Source of the DNA: Amblyornis subalaris | Taxonomy: Eukaryota > Chordata > Aves > Passeriformes > Ptilonorhynchidae | Length of the DNA stretch: 64,000 nucleotides | Direction: 5' to 3' | Assembly (NCBI GenBank): GCA_018881555.1 | Contig: JACAXG010000034.1 | Coordinates: forward strand, 3,792,615-3,856,614 | The notes under the pieces: generated by a model | What the model saw: the letters and a program-made list of their open reading frames with translations, nothing else | The model's database searches: none | What the model was told of the DNA's origin: nothing | Position numbers and translations under genes: made by a program | In this document: positions 1 through 14,756 of the stretch, one piece after another | How positions within the stretch are numbered: position 1 is the first letter of the stretch | Layout: every line of letters starts with the position of its first letter

Positions 1-3000
1 AACACAGTCCTGTAAATGCACAGGAGAGATCCTGTCAGAAGAATGAATAATTGTCTTCCCGCTCAACAAAAGATTGATCGATCCCTACTTTCATTTATTT
101 CCTGGCCTCCTCCTTAGTGGACTTTCTGCAATAAAAAAAAAAGGATTTTTTTCTAAATAGTCACTAGATGCTGCATGCACAAATGTTCTTTAGCATCTCG
201 CTTCGACCCCCTGCTGCTACTTGGAAAGCTGTGCTGTGCCTGTGGCAGAAACATTGCATACATTAATCATCAGGGAAGATGGTGCCAAGCAACTAGGTAA
301 CAGCTTTACTAATATTTGTGCCTTTAAAGACTGGGAAACAACAANTGAACTTTAAAAATCTTTGTTTAAAATTTAGTTTTTCAAAGAGAGTTCATTATTC
401 CAACGGCAGCAAATCGATACAAAATGTGCATGTCAAACAACATGTAAAGTCAAGGCTGCTGGTAACTCACTACTGTCTCCACATCAATTTAGGGTTATTT
501 ACCCCTCAAAAAAGAGCTCCACACAGAGGTTCCATATGGGCGTGCATCCATCAGAGGCTCCAGTCTCTGGTGGACAGACCCACCAGCAGAGGGAAGGAAT
601 GCGGGCTTTGGCACAGCTGGGAATTACACAAGGCTGGACCCACCTCCTGAGGAAGTTGTGTTTTCAGTTCAGGAGAAGACAGACTCACTCCCACCTGGAA
701 AAGCACTGCCTAGCAGAGGCTGTTCTATGCTGTTGTATAGATGAAGTGCAAGTCTTGCACATATTGCTACTTTCTCCTCATCTTTTTCAGACGTACCTTT
801 TCAGCTCTCTCGTTTCTTGCTGCTGCCTTATGCTGTACAGCTTCTGTATTTCCTCATGGATATGATTACTCTATTTTTTATGTTTAATTTTTTATGTATT
901 TGGAAAATGAAGAAATGTCTATTGTGTTCATCTGTACCATCATACTTAATGTCATCCACTAAAGAAATAATTTCCATTTCATAATATAACATCTCCATTG
1001 GATACAATCAATGGAATTACTTGCCCATTTATCACTTCATGTTTGATTTAATATCAAACTGCTACAGATTTAAGTAATACAAGGAATTTAAGATGTAAAT
1101 ACAATAATTCATAATTAATTAAGAATGGTTATGCTTGAAGAGAAAATGTGGGTAAATGGGAAGGAAAATAATAACGTAGTATCATTTTGTTCTGATAAAA
1201 AGCTGCAATTTGTTTTTCATACTTTGGTCATTAAATTCATGGCACAGAACAATCTCAGATTTTTAAATTCCCCTTACACTTCCTTTTTGTATGTTATGAC
1301 TTCAGCTGGTCACTTCTCTTGTCTCGCTACTAAAAATAAAGGGGAAATAAATCTGGAGTCATAAAACTGTTACCTTCTAGCTGAGTTCACATAAAGGGGA
1401 ATAAAGAATCAAGACACTCCATCACTAGAAAACCACTGATGGGAGAACTATTCCTTTTCAAAAAAGAACTACTTCACATTTTTTTGTTCAATGACGAATT
1501 ACAGTGTTGAGCAGTTACAGTTCAAACACACTGAGTTTGGACACAATCACAAAAAGGCAAAGGATTAATATTGTGTTCACAATGGTAAACACTGAGCTGT
1601 TGCCTTCAATCTGANTGAAAAACTGCCTGAAATTCTAGTCACACTGGAAAACTTTGAAGACTTTTATGCTTGTTTCAGCCTCAATATTTGAAAGTAATCT
1701 AATAATACACTTAGTAGCAACATTCAATGAGTGTAGATTTAAGTAATTTAATTTGTTATAGATAAAAACAGTATATGCCTTTTTTTGCAAGTCAGTATAG
1801 TCTGTTAGGATGCTGCATGTGATGCTGCAGCGCTTCAGTCACGCCAAGTCGTGTGTGACAAAGAAAGGCAAAAGGAGTTCCTGTTTAGTCCAGCAAGCCT
1901 GGTATAATGATAAAATCTAGAAGACAGGTTTTTGAACAGACTCCATTTAAATACAAGAGTAAACTGTTGGTTATGTGCACTACAGTTCTTATCCGGGTGC
2001 TGCTTTTCCAGCCCACCTTATGTTCCTTCCAGGGAACTGCTGCCCCAGGCCCATCTCCAGAGTGTTTACCCTTATTCTGAGTTATTCCTCTAACACCTTG
2101 TGACAATAAGATCCACTAATTGATTCTTTCTTACAAAATTAATACCTGGAAGTGGTTCAGAGCTTCCTCAGGATCACAAATCTCAGCTCCTTGTCTGCTC
2201 CCCTGACCCTTTTATATATCCTGTTTTTCTTGTTCACTGCTGTAGATGAAACCCTGGGCCCTCCTTACTAGGAGATTTTGCTGTTTCCCTTTCTCATAAC
2301 ATGGCCAATTCCACCTGGTAAGTCACTGAAACCACTTTGTTTTCCCAATTAGTCATTAATTGTGTGTTTCTCATTATGGCAGAATGTCTGATTTGGAACG
2401 GTGGGTTTTTTCTTGGTTTTTGGGTTGTCTTGTCTGAGGGACCCGGTATAACTGTACCCTGCAGTTCATGCATTTAAAAGCCTAAGTAAACAACGGGCCC
2501 TATAAATCTCAGTTAGATGGTGAACATGGAAACACACATTTCCTTTACTCACTCTTTGTATTGGTTCTGTATTTGTAAAAGGCAAATCATGCAACAATTC
2601 TTTGCCCAGTGTTCAGAAGAGGAGTCTGTATCCAGGACAGGGAGTAGCACCACAGAAAAAACATTAATTAATAGCAATTTTTCCTTCATGCTAGGGTTGG
2701 AATCATCACTAGTAAATGGGCCACAAATTGAAAAATGAAGAGATAAAGTACTAATAGCTTTGTTGATTTTCTGACTTAATGAAGCAGGAGACCTATAAAG
2801 CAAAGTACGATTGTGCTTGATTATAATAATGAATAATATAATGTATTATACACACAGGAGCAACAGTTCAGTTTCATGCAGATGGCCTGACTTTGGAGAA
2901 CTTGAATTTACCACACTAATAATGTGATATAACTTATATTATATGGGCCTCATGAACCATATTACTTCTTCTCTGTATGAGAAAAAGGAGACTCATGGAC

Positions 3001-6000
3001 ATACTGATATTATATGTGTCCTGTTGCAGTGAACATGGGACATTCTGGGGGAAAAGTGACAGAGAATGGCTCTGCCTGTTTCTGGAAACCCTGGAGACCT
3101 CTGGGTAGAGAAGCTGGACCAAAATTCTCTGCAGCCTCCTAACCTTCTCTTTTCCTAATGTGAGACAGAAACAAAAAGGAAAATGAATTTTCTAGGACTT
3201 TTTTTTTCCTAAGTATTTACTCTCTTCCATGGAGATTTCTATGAATGCATATGATGTGGCCCAGGCAGTGCCCTCTGTACTGTGTTCCAATATGGATGTC
3301 AACCCACATGGGCCTTCACACTCTGCTCATCCACATATTCGCGTTTGTGGGGTCTTTATGTAATAGTGCATAGAACCTGCTATGGTTATCTGGGTTCTAC
3401 CAGGAGAAGGAATAATTAATGAAGAATAAATAAGGCATGTGAGTTTTCAAAAATCTTGCATCCTAGGTGGTGTAAGATTGTCCCAACCTTCCGAGAGTTC
3501 TGTCCTGCTTATGCTTATTATAGCTTTGAAGCTTCTTTTAACCAAATCTGTGAGGAAATGACCTGAGATCCTGCTCTAGTCCTTTCCCGTGAATAAAATA
3601 TAGATATAGTTCTAAGGCAGTCGAACAAAATATGCAGAAACTTGGGTAAGCTAATTATTTCTAGAAAAAAAAATAGCTTTATTCCCTCAGTTCTTGGAAG
3701 AAAGAAATCCACTGTGTTGTATAGAAATTATTTAGCTTCTCCCAAAAAATAGACGTAATTTTCAAACTGATTTTGCATAGTTAAAATAGAAGCTATTTTC
3801 CTTGTGCTTCCTTTCCCTGCCAAATTTTAATTCTAATTGCTTAGTACTGATCATTAGCAGAAGTTTGTGAGTATGTACAGCACTGCTGTTGATATTGGAT
3901 ATTATATCAACTTCTGGCCATAACAAATGGGGCTCAGAACAGTTTTTGCTCATTTTCTTACAAAACAGTTGTCTCCTTTCCATTCCCTTCCTGATGATTC
4001 TCAGAATGTCAAATATCATATCCATTTTTGGGCTGAAATGTCATTTTCAGAGAAACAAATGGTATGAAATGAAATTGCCCTGTGCCACCCCCTGTCCCCA
4101 GTGCAGCCTCCTGACAGCATCCTATTGTTTGTCTTTAAAGAAAACCAAAAACATTGATTGGCACTTGGCCTGCACAGCAACATCGCTCAGTCAGGACAAA
4201 TGTCGTGATATGGCCATCACAAGAAACAGAACATGAACAAAAACAGCCTGGGAAGGAGACACTGCTCTGTCTTCTGTGTCCTGGATTGGCAGACAAACGA
4301 CTTGGCAGGTCCCCTTCAGCTCAGGGGGGCCTCTGCAGCAGCAGGGGTTTTATGAGACACTGTGGCATGACTTTCTCACCTGAAATCCTAAGTGTTCTCC
4401 CCAGGTTTGTGCCCATCAGAGCTGTTTGGAAGGTTGAGACTGTCTCGCAGTATTTGTCTTTACTTCTGATAATATTAAATTGATTTATTGAATGTTCCTC
4501 ATATTTCTTTGCACAGAAACCCACAAAAGTCTGAGCTTGCAGCCTTCTTAGGACTGGGAGCATAGGAACTTGCACTTGCAAGATTTGGAAGCAACAAACT
4601 CAGATATTCTGTCTCGGAAATCTATGACCATGTACTGCATAAACAGCATTTTCTGAAATCACCATCCTGTTTAGCATTCAGACACAGCAATAAACCCACC
4701 AGCTGTATTCTGCTTACTCGGTTATTTGAAAGAGAGACAAATTAATTTAAGCCATTTTGTCTGGCCCAGCAGAACTGACAACAGCACATGATGAAGATGT
4801 CTGAAAAATAGAGATCTGACACAATCTCTCAAAGCCACAAAAAAGTCTGACAAAGCCATAGCTGAAACCTCACATCTCACTGTCTTTCTTAGGTTGAGAA
4901 ACTGAGGGAATCCAAAGCTGCACACAGCTGTGAAAGAAGATCCCTGCTGCCAAAGTGCTCCAAACCACCCGATGCCCCATCATCCTGTCTTGCCCAGGGA
5001 GATGGCTGGTTACTACTGCCCATGACAAGCTCACCTGAAGCAGTGTCCTTTATCACTTCTCTGCTCCTTTAATATCAATTGATTTTATTGTCAAATGATA
5101 TATTCTTCATCCAAAATAATCTTCCCGCTTTTCAAATACGGCAAACTGGATTTATACTGTAATGCTGTAAAGGCTGCCATATCTTTGTGTCTTGCCTCTG
5201 AATTGAGAACTACCATTGAGCTGTCTGTGCCAGTACATCCTTCCACTCATTTGATCTATATGTGGATATTTTGCATTGTATGGCTTTGTTGGATGTCTTG
5301 GAACAAAATGCTTATGCTGAGGAAGCTATCTGGAGTCAAAAATCTTCGATCTGATCCTAACAAGTAACCTTTTTTTTTGAAAAAATAAACTTTTATACCT
5401 ACTGTTAAGCTAAAGTTCTCCTCATTAAAGTAGAGGTAGGTTCAATAATCAACATAAAGAAAACTACCCTTTAAAAATAGACCAGCCCATTATCTCACTC
5501 ACGCAAGCGTGTTACACAGATTGACCTCTGCAGACATCTGCACCTCTCTGAAAAAGGACCAGAGATAAATATCCTGTTTGCAGTTCATTGTACCTATGTG
5601 TGCCCATGCCTCCACTCTCGCTCCCTGTGAGGCTTCCAGGTTACAGAAGCAATTGGCTATTTCTCTGTTTGGGTCAGTGGCCAGTGGAGCAGGGAGCTCT
5701 TTCTGATAGATCTTGGGATACTACAATAATAATAATGGTGATTAATAATTTTATATTAATTAGTGATTAATTCTTTTTCCTGTTGTCTAAAGCCATGTGC
5801 TGGCATGAGACACTTCACCTGCAATTGTCCTGTGCTGCCCCAGTGAGACGTCACCAGCCTTTCCCAGATGAGCAGCTGTGTGCTCTCTCGGCGCCTCTTG
5901 GGCAAAGCAGCCAGCAGCAATTAGTGTAATAGTATAAATTAGTATAACAATATAAACAATTTAATCAGCCTGCTTGAATTAAACCCAACTGTTTTGTTTA

Positions 6001-8830
6001 AAATGGATTACTAGAGAGCATGCTGCCCTGAGAGCCTGCATCTCCAACAACCAGGCACGAAGGGGAGATCAACATCTTCCCCCCGCCAGCCTCCAGCTGA
6101 ACCAGTTCGTGTCCACAGCCTCATGCCTCTCCTGCACTTGTTCTGCTTCCTTGTGTTTTCCTCCTGCTTCAGTTACTTGACATCCTGATACTAAGCCCAA
6201 GAACAGAGCTGAATGTTTTTGCAGGTATTTTTGCACACAACCACCTTGTCTCTTGTGCTCCACCTGTGTCCATGGTAACAACTTCCCTCTTCCCCCTCTG
6301 CATAAAACAAATTTAGTTTCTTTGCAGTTTATATTTTTCAATGCTGTCAGATCCATCAACATTTTCTTTAAAAAAAGAGTTTCAAATACAAAAAACACCT
6401 TCCTTGCTCATGGGAAAGGCCTTAACTTAAATGACTGTCATGTGTTGAAATGTAAAATGAATTATTGTTCAGATCTGCACATCCCTTGAATAGCATAAAA
6501 AAGCAGTCATCAAAACAGACCCGACTTCAAAAGCCCAAATATAAGTCCTGGAACATTCACATCCCAATAAAACTGGAAGCAGTCCTCATTATCCAAGCAA
6601 ACTTTAAAGAGGAGTAATTGTATTACAGTAAAATCAACTGTCAGACACAATTGAAGGAATGAGAAGTTTTTCTGAATGTTGTGTTCAAATGGTGACTGAT
6701 TCAGTGCTCGTTTTTCAAACAGCTTTCACTACAGTTTAGTAATGCATTTTTCCCTCTCAATGGCTAGGTTGAAACCAGATAGCAAGTGCACTTCTCTGAA
6801 CAGAAATACAGTTTCTAAGAGCAATGTGTACAGAGCAGTTGATAATTCTCACTTATAAAGGGGAAGCTTCTTAAAAGGTTGATACAAGAAGAAACTAAAG
6901 GCATAGAAATCAAGACAGAAAATATACCTGTTCAAAAGTGTCGCTTAAGACATAAGCACATTTCTTATATGTTACATAGCAGCATCCTGTTCTTGAGTGG
7001 GTAACCTGCAAACTACTTTGCTTTGAAGGCTGATGTTTTCTCCCACCTTTAGAAAGCTCTTTTAACTTTGTTTTCTTGCACACAGTTGTGTTTTACAGAA
7101 GCTTCAGGATTAATATATGCCTGTCTTTGATGCACAGGCTACCTTGCTAGAAATAAAACTGATTTTCTGTTCCTCAGGATTTTATGCTTGTGCTCCTACA
7201 AGAACTATAAGCTGTTTACCTGTTATCTAACAGTGTAATACAGGGAAAATAGTTTTTCCACTGTTTGTATTGATTTTTCTGCCAGCTCATTTGACTGTGT
7301 GAAGTAAAGCTATAACAACATGTGCTTGAAACGATATATTAAGAAGTATTGCCTCAGTTGTTTAGTTCTGCAGATATCATGACAGAACCATATGCCTTCT
7401 CTGAGTTCAGAAATCTAATTCACAGGAGAGCAACAAAATTCTTTGTTTTGGAGCNTATCATCAGAGAAAGGTTCCAACTGTCAAAACTGAAATAAACTGA
7501 GGAAAATGAACCATAAAAAGCATTTTGGATTTCTGATTGCCTTTGGCCCAAAAGGATTTTTAATTGAAAGAAAATGGTTATTATACTACTGCTCAATTAA
7601 AAACAATTAAGCTTTTTCACATTGCAATGAATATCAATATCATAAACCACTGAAAATCCCAATTACTCCCTGTGGTATTCCAGATGAGTTAGTGAAGGAT
7701 AAATGGTGCACAATCTATGCATGACTCATCCCAAAACTTCTCTTTGAAATACACACCTAATAAAATCCATTGAGAACTGCCGTATTTGTCATCCTAGCAG
7801 ATCCCTTCCAACTGCAGGAAATCAGGGATTGTCGCTGGCTGACAGATAAACAGTTCTTGTAATATTACTGATCATCGGTGCTCCTCTGTTCTGGCATACC
7901 AAGTACAAACCTAAAAAAGTCATTTAATCAGAATGCAAAATGAGTTTTGCACAGGTGAATGAAGGCCGATAAACATTAATAAGAAGAAACCTGGATAATT
8001 TGAATGTATCTCTGAGTGTCTTGGTGAAAAAAAGGAAAAATGAGGTACATTTTGAATTGTCTAAAAAGTCCCATTTCTTTTTATTACAATAGACTTAACT
8101 GTAATTAGATTAGTCATTTTGCTGCCCATTTTCACATAACCTAATACAAGTATCAGGATAAAGGCACTATTAGATTCCTTGATTTCTATATACTCAAGAC
8201 CTATGAATAATTTTAAAACTAGTGGTCTAGAAAACCACAATTAAATATTGTGAACAAAATCTTTTCATTTCTCCAAAGAAACAAACGAAAAGGGTATGTA
8301 TAGCGAGCCCCTTAGAAACCATTATTTCTACTTAATCNCAAAGCTTTTCCATATCCAAGATTAGCAGCTTGCGAAGGGCTCTTTAGTTAATAACTCTCCT
8401 TTCATTTCTCCAGTGTGCCTCTCATCCACTATGTTTGGTAAAGCTTCCTCCAGTGTGTTCCACAGAAGAGGAACTTCCACTGTTTTCAGAGTACAGCTAT
8501 GGGTCCAATCTCTGGGGCAGTCAGAAGAACCACTCATTTAGACACCTGACAAACACAGTGGCCACTGGTGATTCACTGACAGCCAAAGTGGCCAGGATTA
8601 AAACAAAGCAACGGGGAGATAACACCGGAGTGAACAGGCTGGGCGATGCTCTCCTGTGCAGCCTTCTAAAAGTCTCGAGAAAGCAGGAGAAGGTCCTTTT
8701 CCAAGCCATCTCTCCTGCCTTTAAAAATGGTTTACAGTGAGAAATTTAGAATAGAGCAGAGACCTCAACTTCATAACAATAACAGATAATATTTATTACT
8801 CTGAGATGCTACAGCAGGAAAGGGTAAAGC
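1..8830. other. AT-rich non-coding stretch, no gene or interspersed repeat recognised
   Basis: Open frames here are short (115 codons or fewer), overlap on both strands, and show no domain or motif I recognise. No CR1 tail, LTR pair, tRNA-like or snRNA-like sequence was found by reading. The only structures seen are short homopolymers, a small AAT run near 5724-5737 and a compact inverted repeat at 5500-5511 (listed separately). Most likely intergenic or intronic sequence. Confidence 0.6.
5500..5511. repeat. Short inverted repeat of GCGTG half-sites
   Basis: The bases read CACGC, then AA, then GCGTG, a perfect 5-base inverted repeat around a 2-base spacer. GCGTG is the core recognised by bHLH-PAS factors such as AhR/ARNT (established knowledge). 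With no gene or promoter nearby, a regulatory role is only a possibility, and motifs this short arise by chance in 64 kb. Confidence 0.25.
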
Positions 8831-9286
8831 TTGATGAGAAGGCACGAAATGTCACCAACTCAGCAACACAGACTCTGCCTTCTTTATTACTTGTGCTGTC
8901 TGCACCTCTGTTCAAATTGGAAAACCTTGGCCCCATCCTGTGTGTTGAGTCTTAAGCACGACTGCAGGACTACAAAATGTCCTGTCCAGGGAACTGTCAC
9001 ATCAAACTGGTATACCAGCTGCCCTGTGAGTCTCTTGGTTGCCAGACGTGTCTTTCCTGCTTTCTTGGCCACCTGCTCACTCCGTTCATGTTGCCTACCT
9101 GGTACCATCCATCTGGTCCCTGCTATAGACATGGCATCCTGCCATCCCCCAGCTGCCGAGTGCTTGATTTTGACCTCTTGTGTCACCAGCCAATCTACAG
9201 CTTGCCTAGAATTAAAAATTATGTTCTTGCAATTCCTTTCCCAAATATATCATTATTGTTCAAAACTGTCTGTAGAAAAGTTTTAG
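8831..9286 (+). other. Unassigned 151-codon open frame, probably not a gene
   Basis: This is the longest ATG-to-stop frame in the window. The conceptual protein is rich in Cys, Leu, Ser and His, with no recognisable domain, signal peptide or repeated motif. A 99-codon frame lies opposite it on the minus strand (8887-9186), as expected when a locally GC-richer stretch happens to lack stop codons. No promoter, poly(A) context or splice pattern is evident. It could be a chance open frame, an unrecognised old repeat or part of a non-coding transcript. I lean to chance. Confidence 0.15.
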
Positions 9287-9289
9287 TTG

Positions 9290-12200
9290 GGTTACATGCT
9301 GAAGAAAATTTCCTTTGTAAAAGATCCATTTTGCAATCTAGGAACGTTGGAAACAGGGGGTTTATCACATAGAAGACATTTCACTGATGTTTTCAGTACT
9401 AAGAATTATTGTGCCAAAAATCTTTTCTTTTTTTCTTTTTCCAAGTGTATATAATACAGGATACTGTCTCTCCGCAGAGCCCTATTTTGNTTATACCTTT
9501 TATGACTACACTGTGGCAACACTATTTCTGAAAAATGTGAAAACTTTCTCAGAAGAAAGGGCTGGCATTACTTTGGAGATGTAAAACTTCCGCACTCAGA
9601 TGACAATGTTTCTAAATGTGGTAATTTACACACCTTCTCAGGCTTGGGGTGCAATATGTTCTTAAAGAATAAATCTGTATTTTCAAGACTCATACATTAC
9701 AAAACACCAAAGTTCAGAATCATAGCAATATAAAACAACACATAAAAAAACCNCTGTGGGTTGCAATCTTCAAAGGTAACTCCATAAAGATCTTTACAAC
9801 AACCTTTGATCACACTCATTTTTAGCATTTTTTATCAGCTGACCCCATATGTGTGTATTTTAAATAGTATTATATATATCTCTAGAGTAAACCTATATGG
9901 CAGGCTAACAGGTCTTAACAGAAAAAATGAAGATTATTGGAATAAATCATGCCATTCTGATCTTCACTCTCATTGTATGCTTGCTTTACATCCCCTGGCT
10001 ATAAGATTTTATAGCTCTGACTAGACATTCCATTTAAAATACTGAGTGAACATCCCTGAATTCCAATGAATGTTTAATAGCAAAATGTTCTTATAGGAGA
10101 GGTGGATTCTTTTTTCCATGGGAAATTTAAAAGCCAGACAAACATCCAGGAACTACAAAGTAGAAACATGAAAAACATGTATGTGATGTTTCTCTTTAAT
10201 TCATTTCAAGAACTCTCTCCATGAGTTTTTCTGGAAAACAGGAAAGGGAATTGTAGTACATTGCAGGAANGTGTGCTGAATAAAAAGTTTAGTCTTGAAA
10301 GTACAGCCAATAGTGTGATGTGCAAATATAATTTTTTGATTTCTTTACATTGTTCTACAATTCTAGAGGTACTTTCTCTCATAAGAACCCAGCACATTAA
10401 ATANAACGCACAACAGCAACAATTTTAGCTTAAAAAAGTGGAAGTAGTCAAGTGAAAAATGAATCCTCCATTGTGTCTGCACAGCAGGTACCTCAGGCTC
10501 AACAGCTCTCCCATACATCCTGTTCCTCCTGTTCATCCCATACATCGTGGACCTCTTGGCTTTAGTGAACTTTCACGTAAAAATAGTCAGAAGGACAACA
10601 AACAGAGCAAACCTGGGTATCAACAATGGCTTTTAAGGATGAATTTAAATATTATCCTGAACTCTTAAAGCAAGACAACTCCCAACCAGAAATCACATAT
10701 CGTTAATGGATAGTTATCAAATATTTCATAGCAAAAGCGCCTTACGAGAAATTAAGACATAGGCAGACTTTTCTGAATAATCTATCCTTAGTCTAGAAGA
10801 ATGAAGCACTCGGATCCCATTTAATTTTTAAGAAGTGTTTAGCATAGCACCTTAGTCCTTTCCTCTCTCTAGCATGTGGAATACCATTAAATTGGTGTTC
10901 AAATTCTTTGCTAAATTAGAGAAACACTTAAAATTATATGAGTTAAAAGCATTAAGCATCTCATCCTCTACTCTATGTGCTAATCTGCTGACTACTATAA
11001 CATAAGCAAAACAGACACTGGTCATGTTAAAAATACTGCTGCCAACTATCCTGGAGTGATATCTGCCTCTGCCACTCCTGGAGAACGGATTGCCCTCTGT
11101 GCAGCAGAGAGCTTATTGAGACAGCTCTCTTGGTAAGATCCACAGTTTTGTTTCCAGCTGGCAGCTCTTTCTAACTCCCACTCACCTAGCTTCAGTTTCA
11201 CCAATTTCCACTTGGATGTTCACCTCTGCCCAGCAAAGAACACCTGCCCGGGTGTGCAGTCTCAGGGACATTCTAACTTCAGTTGTTCAGACAGTTATGG
11301 CTTCAACTTAGACTGCTTGTTTGAGGAATGAGTATAAAGGATCTCCTCCCACTGTCACCTTTTCTGGAAAACAGGTTAGTATCAAGCAGGTTTTTTCTCA
11401 GTTTCTCAGAGAATATTGACTGACTTTGTGACAGATTAGTAATTAAAATATCATTGCTTCTACTATAAGGAAACTATATCATGTTCCCCAAGACATTGCC
11501 TCTCCAGCAAGTTACAGTCTTTTGGAAGAGCCTTTGAGCAGTGGTTTAGAGAAAGATTAAGACATTACTTAGGTTCACTGTTAACTTTCTGTGCAGACAT
11601 TGGACATTCCAATTAACATTAGTGAAACAAGGTTTACAAACAGCCTACCTGCCACTGGTCTAACATTAGAGCCATAAAAAAATGTATGACAGGAAAAAGA
11701 GAATACAAATAAAGTCACTCTCCCCTCCCATAGTGCTCACTGTGTTTGCAGCACATTTGTCTCTGCAAGGCACAACTGTTCAAATGCACCTGGTGCGTTT
11801 GAGTGGAGACATCAAACAGTGCCTCTCTGTGCCATGAACTGAACACAAACTGCAAAGGAGGTTGCTCCATTAGGTAGCTGACAAAGGTGTTACTGTGTCT
11901 GTAGTCAGGTAAAACTGAAAGACATAAATATGCCCTTTCAATAGCAGATGCAAATCCCTATTGACTCGGAAGCAGCACGAAAACAAGACAAGGGAGACTG
12001 CCAAAAATAACGATCAAAACTCCCAAGAGACACAAATTCCAGTCTCCTAACAGGCATTCACACCCAGAGTTTATAGTTGTCATAAAATACTAGAAAAACA
12101 TCTTAAAATTTGCTTCTCTGTTTCCCCAGGAATTTGCCACCCTTAAAATACAGAGTTCAGCCCAAGTGCAAGCCATATATGATGATGGGGAATACGGTAT

Positions 12201-14720
12201 TCCCTTGGGCCTGTACTGTTTCCACTGGTTACATATGCCTAAAATGTCATTCGCAGCAAATGAGATAAACTGTTATCAGGAGCAGCATTAAAACAACTAA
12301 ACGGGGTGTTCCTCACTCAGAGAAAATCTCATGCATGATTATGTCATTAAAAAGTTACTTCATTTTAGAACACACACAAGAGGTCCTCTATTAACAAAAC
12401 ACAAGCAATAGTCAGGACCAGATTGACCAAAATCTTTTCCATTTTCCCTAAGCACTGGACAAATGCTGTACCTAATCTGTGCAAAAAGCAAATTGGAGGG
12501 CAAGCAGGAGACCAGCTGTTTNCAGTTTGAACTATTATTAGCGGAAACCTTCCACTGTGCCATTGTTTTCATGCCCTATGTGGGGTTCTGGAAGCACTGA
12601 CCTTTGTTTTCTGAATCACATCATAAAATAATAAATAAATAGTATATAGCACCTCTTTTTGTGGACTTCTCAAGGCTGAACTGAGCCTCATAGTAGCATG
12701 TGATGGGCTTTTACCAGAGTATAGTTGACTAACAGGTCACAGTAACCTAAATCAAACATAATTCATTCAGTTGCATGGTAAAATGGGGTATTAGGAACAC
12801 TGCTTACCTTGAAACCACAGAACTGTAGCACAATATGAGTCAAAAGTCTGGACAGACCAACTGCTCAAAGTGGGCCAATATAGAGCAGGTTACAGCGATA
12901 CACAACATTTTTGAGTAACTTCTTTTAATTCATTAATGGAAGTAAATTTAAAAATTGGGGGGAAGAGGGTAGGAGTGGCAAGTGAGTCTGAAAGCCACCT
13001 ACAATATAGCTAATAATTATAGGTGGCAACAGAAGACGATTTTCCAGTGGATATCATTCTTAGGTACTACTACATCAAGATGACAAAAACAAAATTAAAA
13101 GCTAGTAAAAATGAAATCAAAACTTTAAGCAAAACAACAAATTTTGTTACTAGTTCTCAGATGGATCTTGTGATACTCTGATATTAGTCACTTTCACTTG
13201 AACCAAATGTTGTCCTGTACTTCACCATGAAGTCTGTGAAGTCGTTCAGATGCTCACAGAACATACATGGAAAAACCCATAAAACCATTTCTCAGCACAG
13301 CCACATCTGTACTACCCACAGAGGGTCATAAAAACCTCGTTCAGAACCTGAAGACAGAATTCAACCATCAAATTTTTAAACCAATTTTCATTAACTTGTT
13401 TAACCTCAGAATTTGAGAGGAGTTTAATCTTGTTCATAGTCTTGATAAAAACTCTAGGGAAACGTGTCTTCTAGAAATGATTCTTAATCAGAGAAGTAGA
13501 ACAAAACTGCACAAATGAAGTGCAAGAAAATACAGTATTATCAATGCTTCAAGAAGTAATTATGGTTTTCCAGTCCATTATTCGTTTGTTTGATGGCTTT
13601 ATTCTTAGATCTGTATACCTGGCACACAGCTTGCAGGAATACTGCAATGTTCCCTGCAACCTTGGACTACTCACACTGTGGTTTTGGTTACTGGATTCTG
13701 GTCTGGCTAGAGCTGGTATAGGTGAAGAATGGAGAAAACAACCTTTTGAACCTATCAGAAGTTACACGTATTAACAATAATGATAATTGCCTGAAAAATC
13801 TCAAAAATCTCAGAGATTTAGCTTTAATAAGAACCCAGCATGGAAGTAATGATGCAAAAAATATCCAGCTACCACCAAGATTATGTTTTGGAATCTTCTT
13901 TTTGATTATTCTTCATTTAAATGTCTAATGTGATATTCAAGAGCTCATTCCTATCCTCCATATATTGCAAATTATTTTTAAAATGGATTTTTTTTTGTTA
14001 ATTGTCTGCACAGTGATGCTCAGAGCAAATAAATCAGTATTATGTAAGATGCTGTTAAAAGGGCACTAATACAAATGCTCTTATTTTGCTTGGACCTCAG
14101 GGCAGTAAGCAAAATTGCATTCTGCAAAAGCAAAATTGTTTACTCCTAATTAGTTCAAGTAAAAGCACAAATCTAGTTTCTATCTTGGGGTATAGCTACG
14201 TGGAGAATTTGCCATGCTGATGGCTACTGGTACAAGTGAGATTATGAAGGGCAAAACTTATTCCTGACTATTGACAATATTACAGGTTTAAGAAGTTTGT
14301 CTGCAACACAACTAAATCTGAGCAAAATTTGATCCAGAGTCAGCTCATGAATTTCCCATGCATTCTCTTCTCGAATTAAAAATTAACCTAATTTTCAGGA
14401 GCACCTTTTAAACTCTGTGTTAGCAAACCACAGGCCAGAGATGTNAGAGCCCGGGAATGCAGGACACTTCTCACTCTCAGACTTTCCTGCCATCAGCTGT
14501 CACACTAAGAATGCATTGCAGCTACTGCCTGTGGATCTGCTGTCACAGTCACAGGAAATCTGCTGGCTTTTAGGACATCCAACAACCCTCCTCTATTATC
14601 TGTGACCTGAATATTATTATTTCCTTACAGCAAACATTGAACACTTTGATCTACTAAATCTTTAAACCCCATCAAAGCTCATTTAAAATCAGGATACAAC
14701 CTGCTTTGTTTTTTTTGGAA
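9290..14720. other. Non-coding stretch, nothing recognised
   Basis: Open frames are 84 codons or fewer and lack recognisable motifs. No CR1, LTR or structured RNA was recognised. The sequence is AT-rich with ordinary short A and T runs. Confidence 0.6.
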
Positions 14721-14721
14721 A

Positions 14722-14756
14722 TATATGTACACACACACATGTGCGCACACACACAG
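14722..14756. repeat. (AT/AC)n alternating microsatellite
   Basis: An ATATATGT lead runs into an AC dinucleotide run, a GTGCGC interruption and another AC run. The tract is alternating purine-pyrimidine over most of its length, a simple sequence prone to length polymorphism. Confidence 0.85.

Noticed and set aside
7785..7825. CATCCTAGCAGATCCCTTCCAACTG resembling the CR1 3' end
   Set aside because: The match is confined to about 15 bases and there is no terminal repeat or upstream CR1 sequence.
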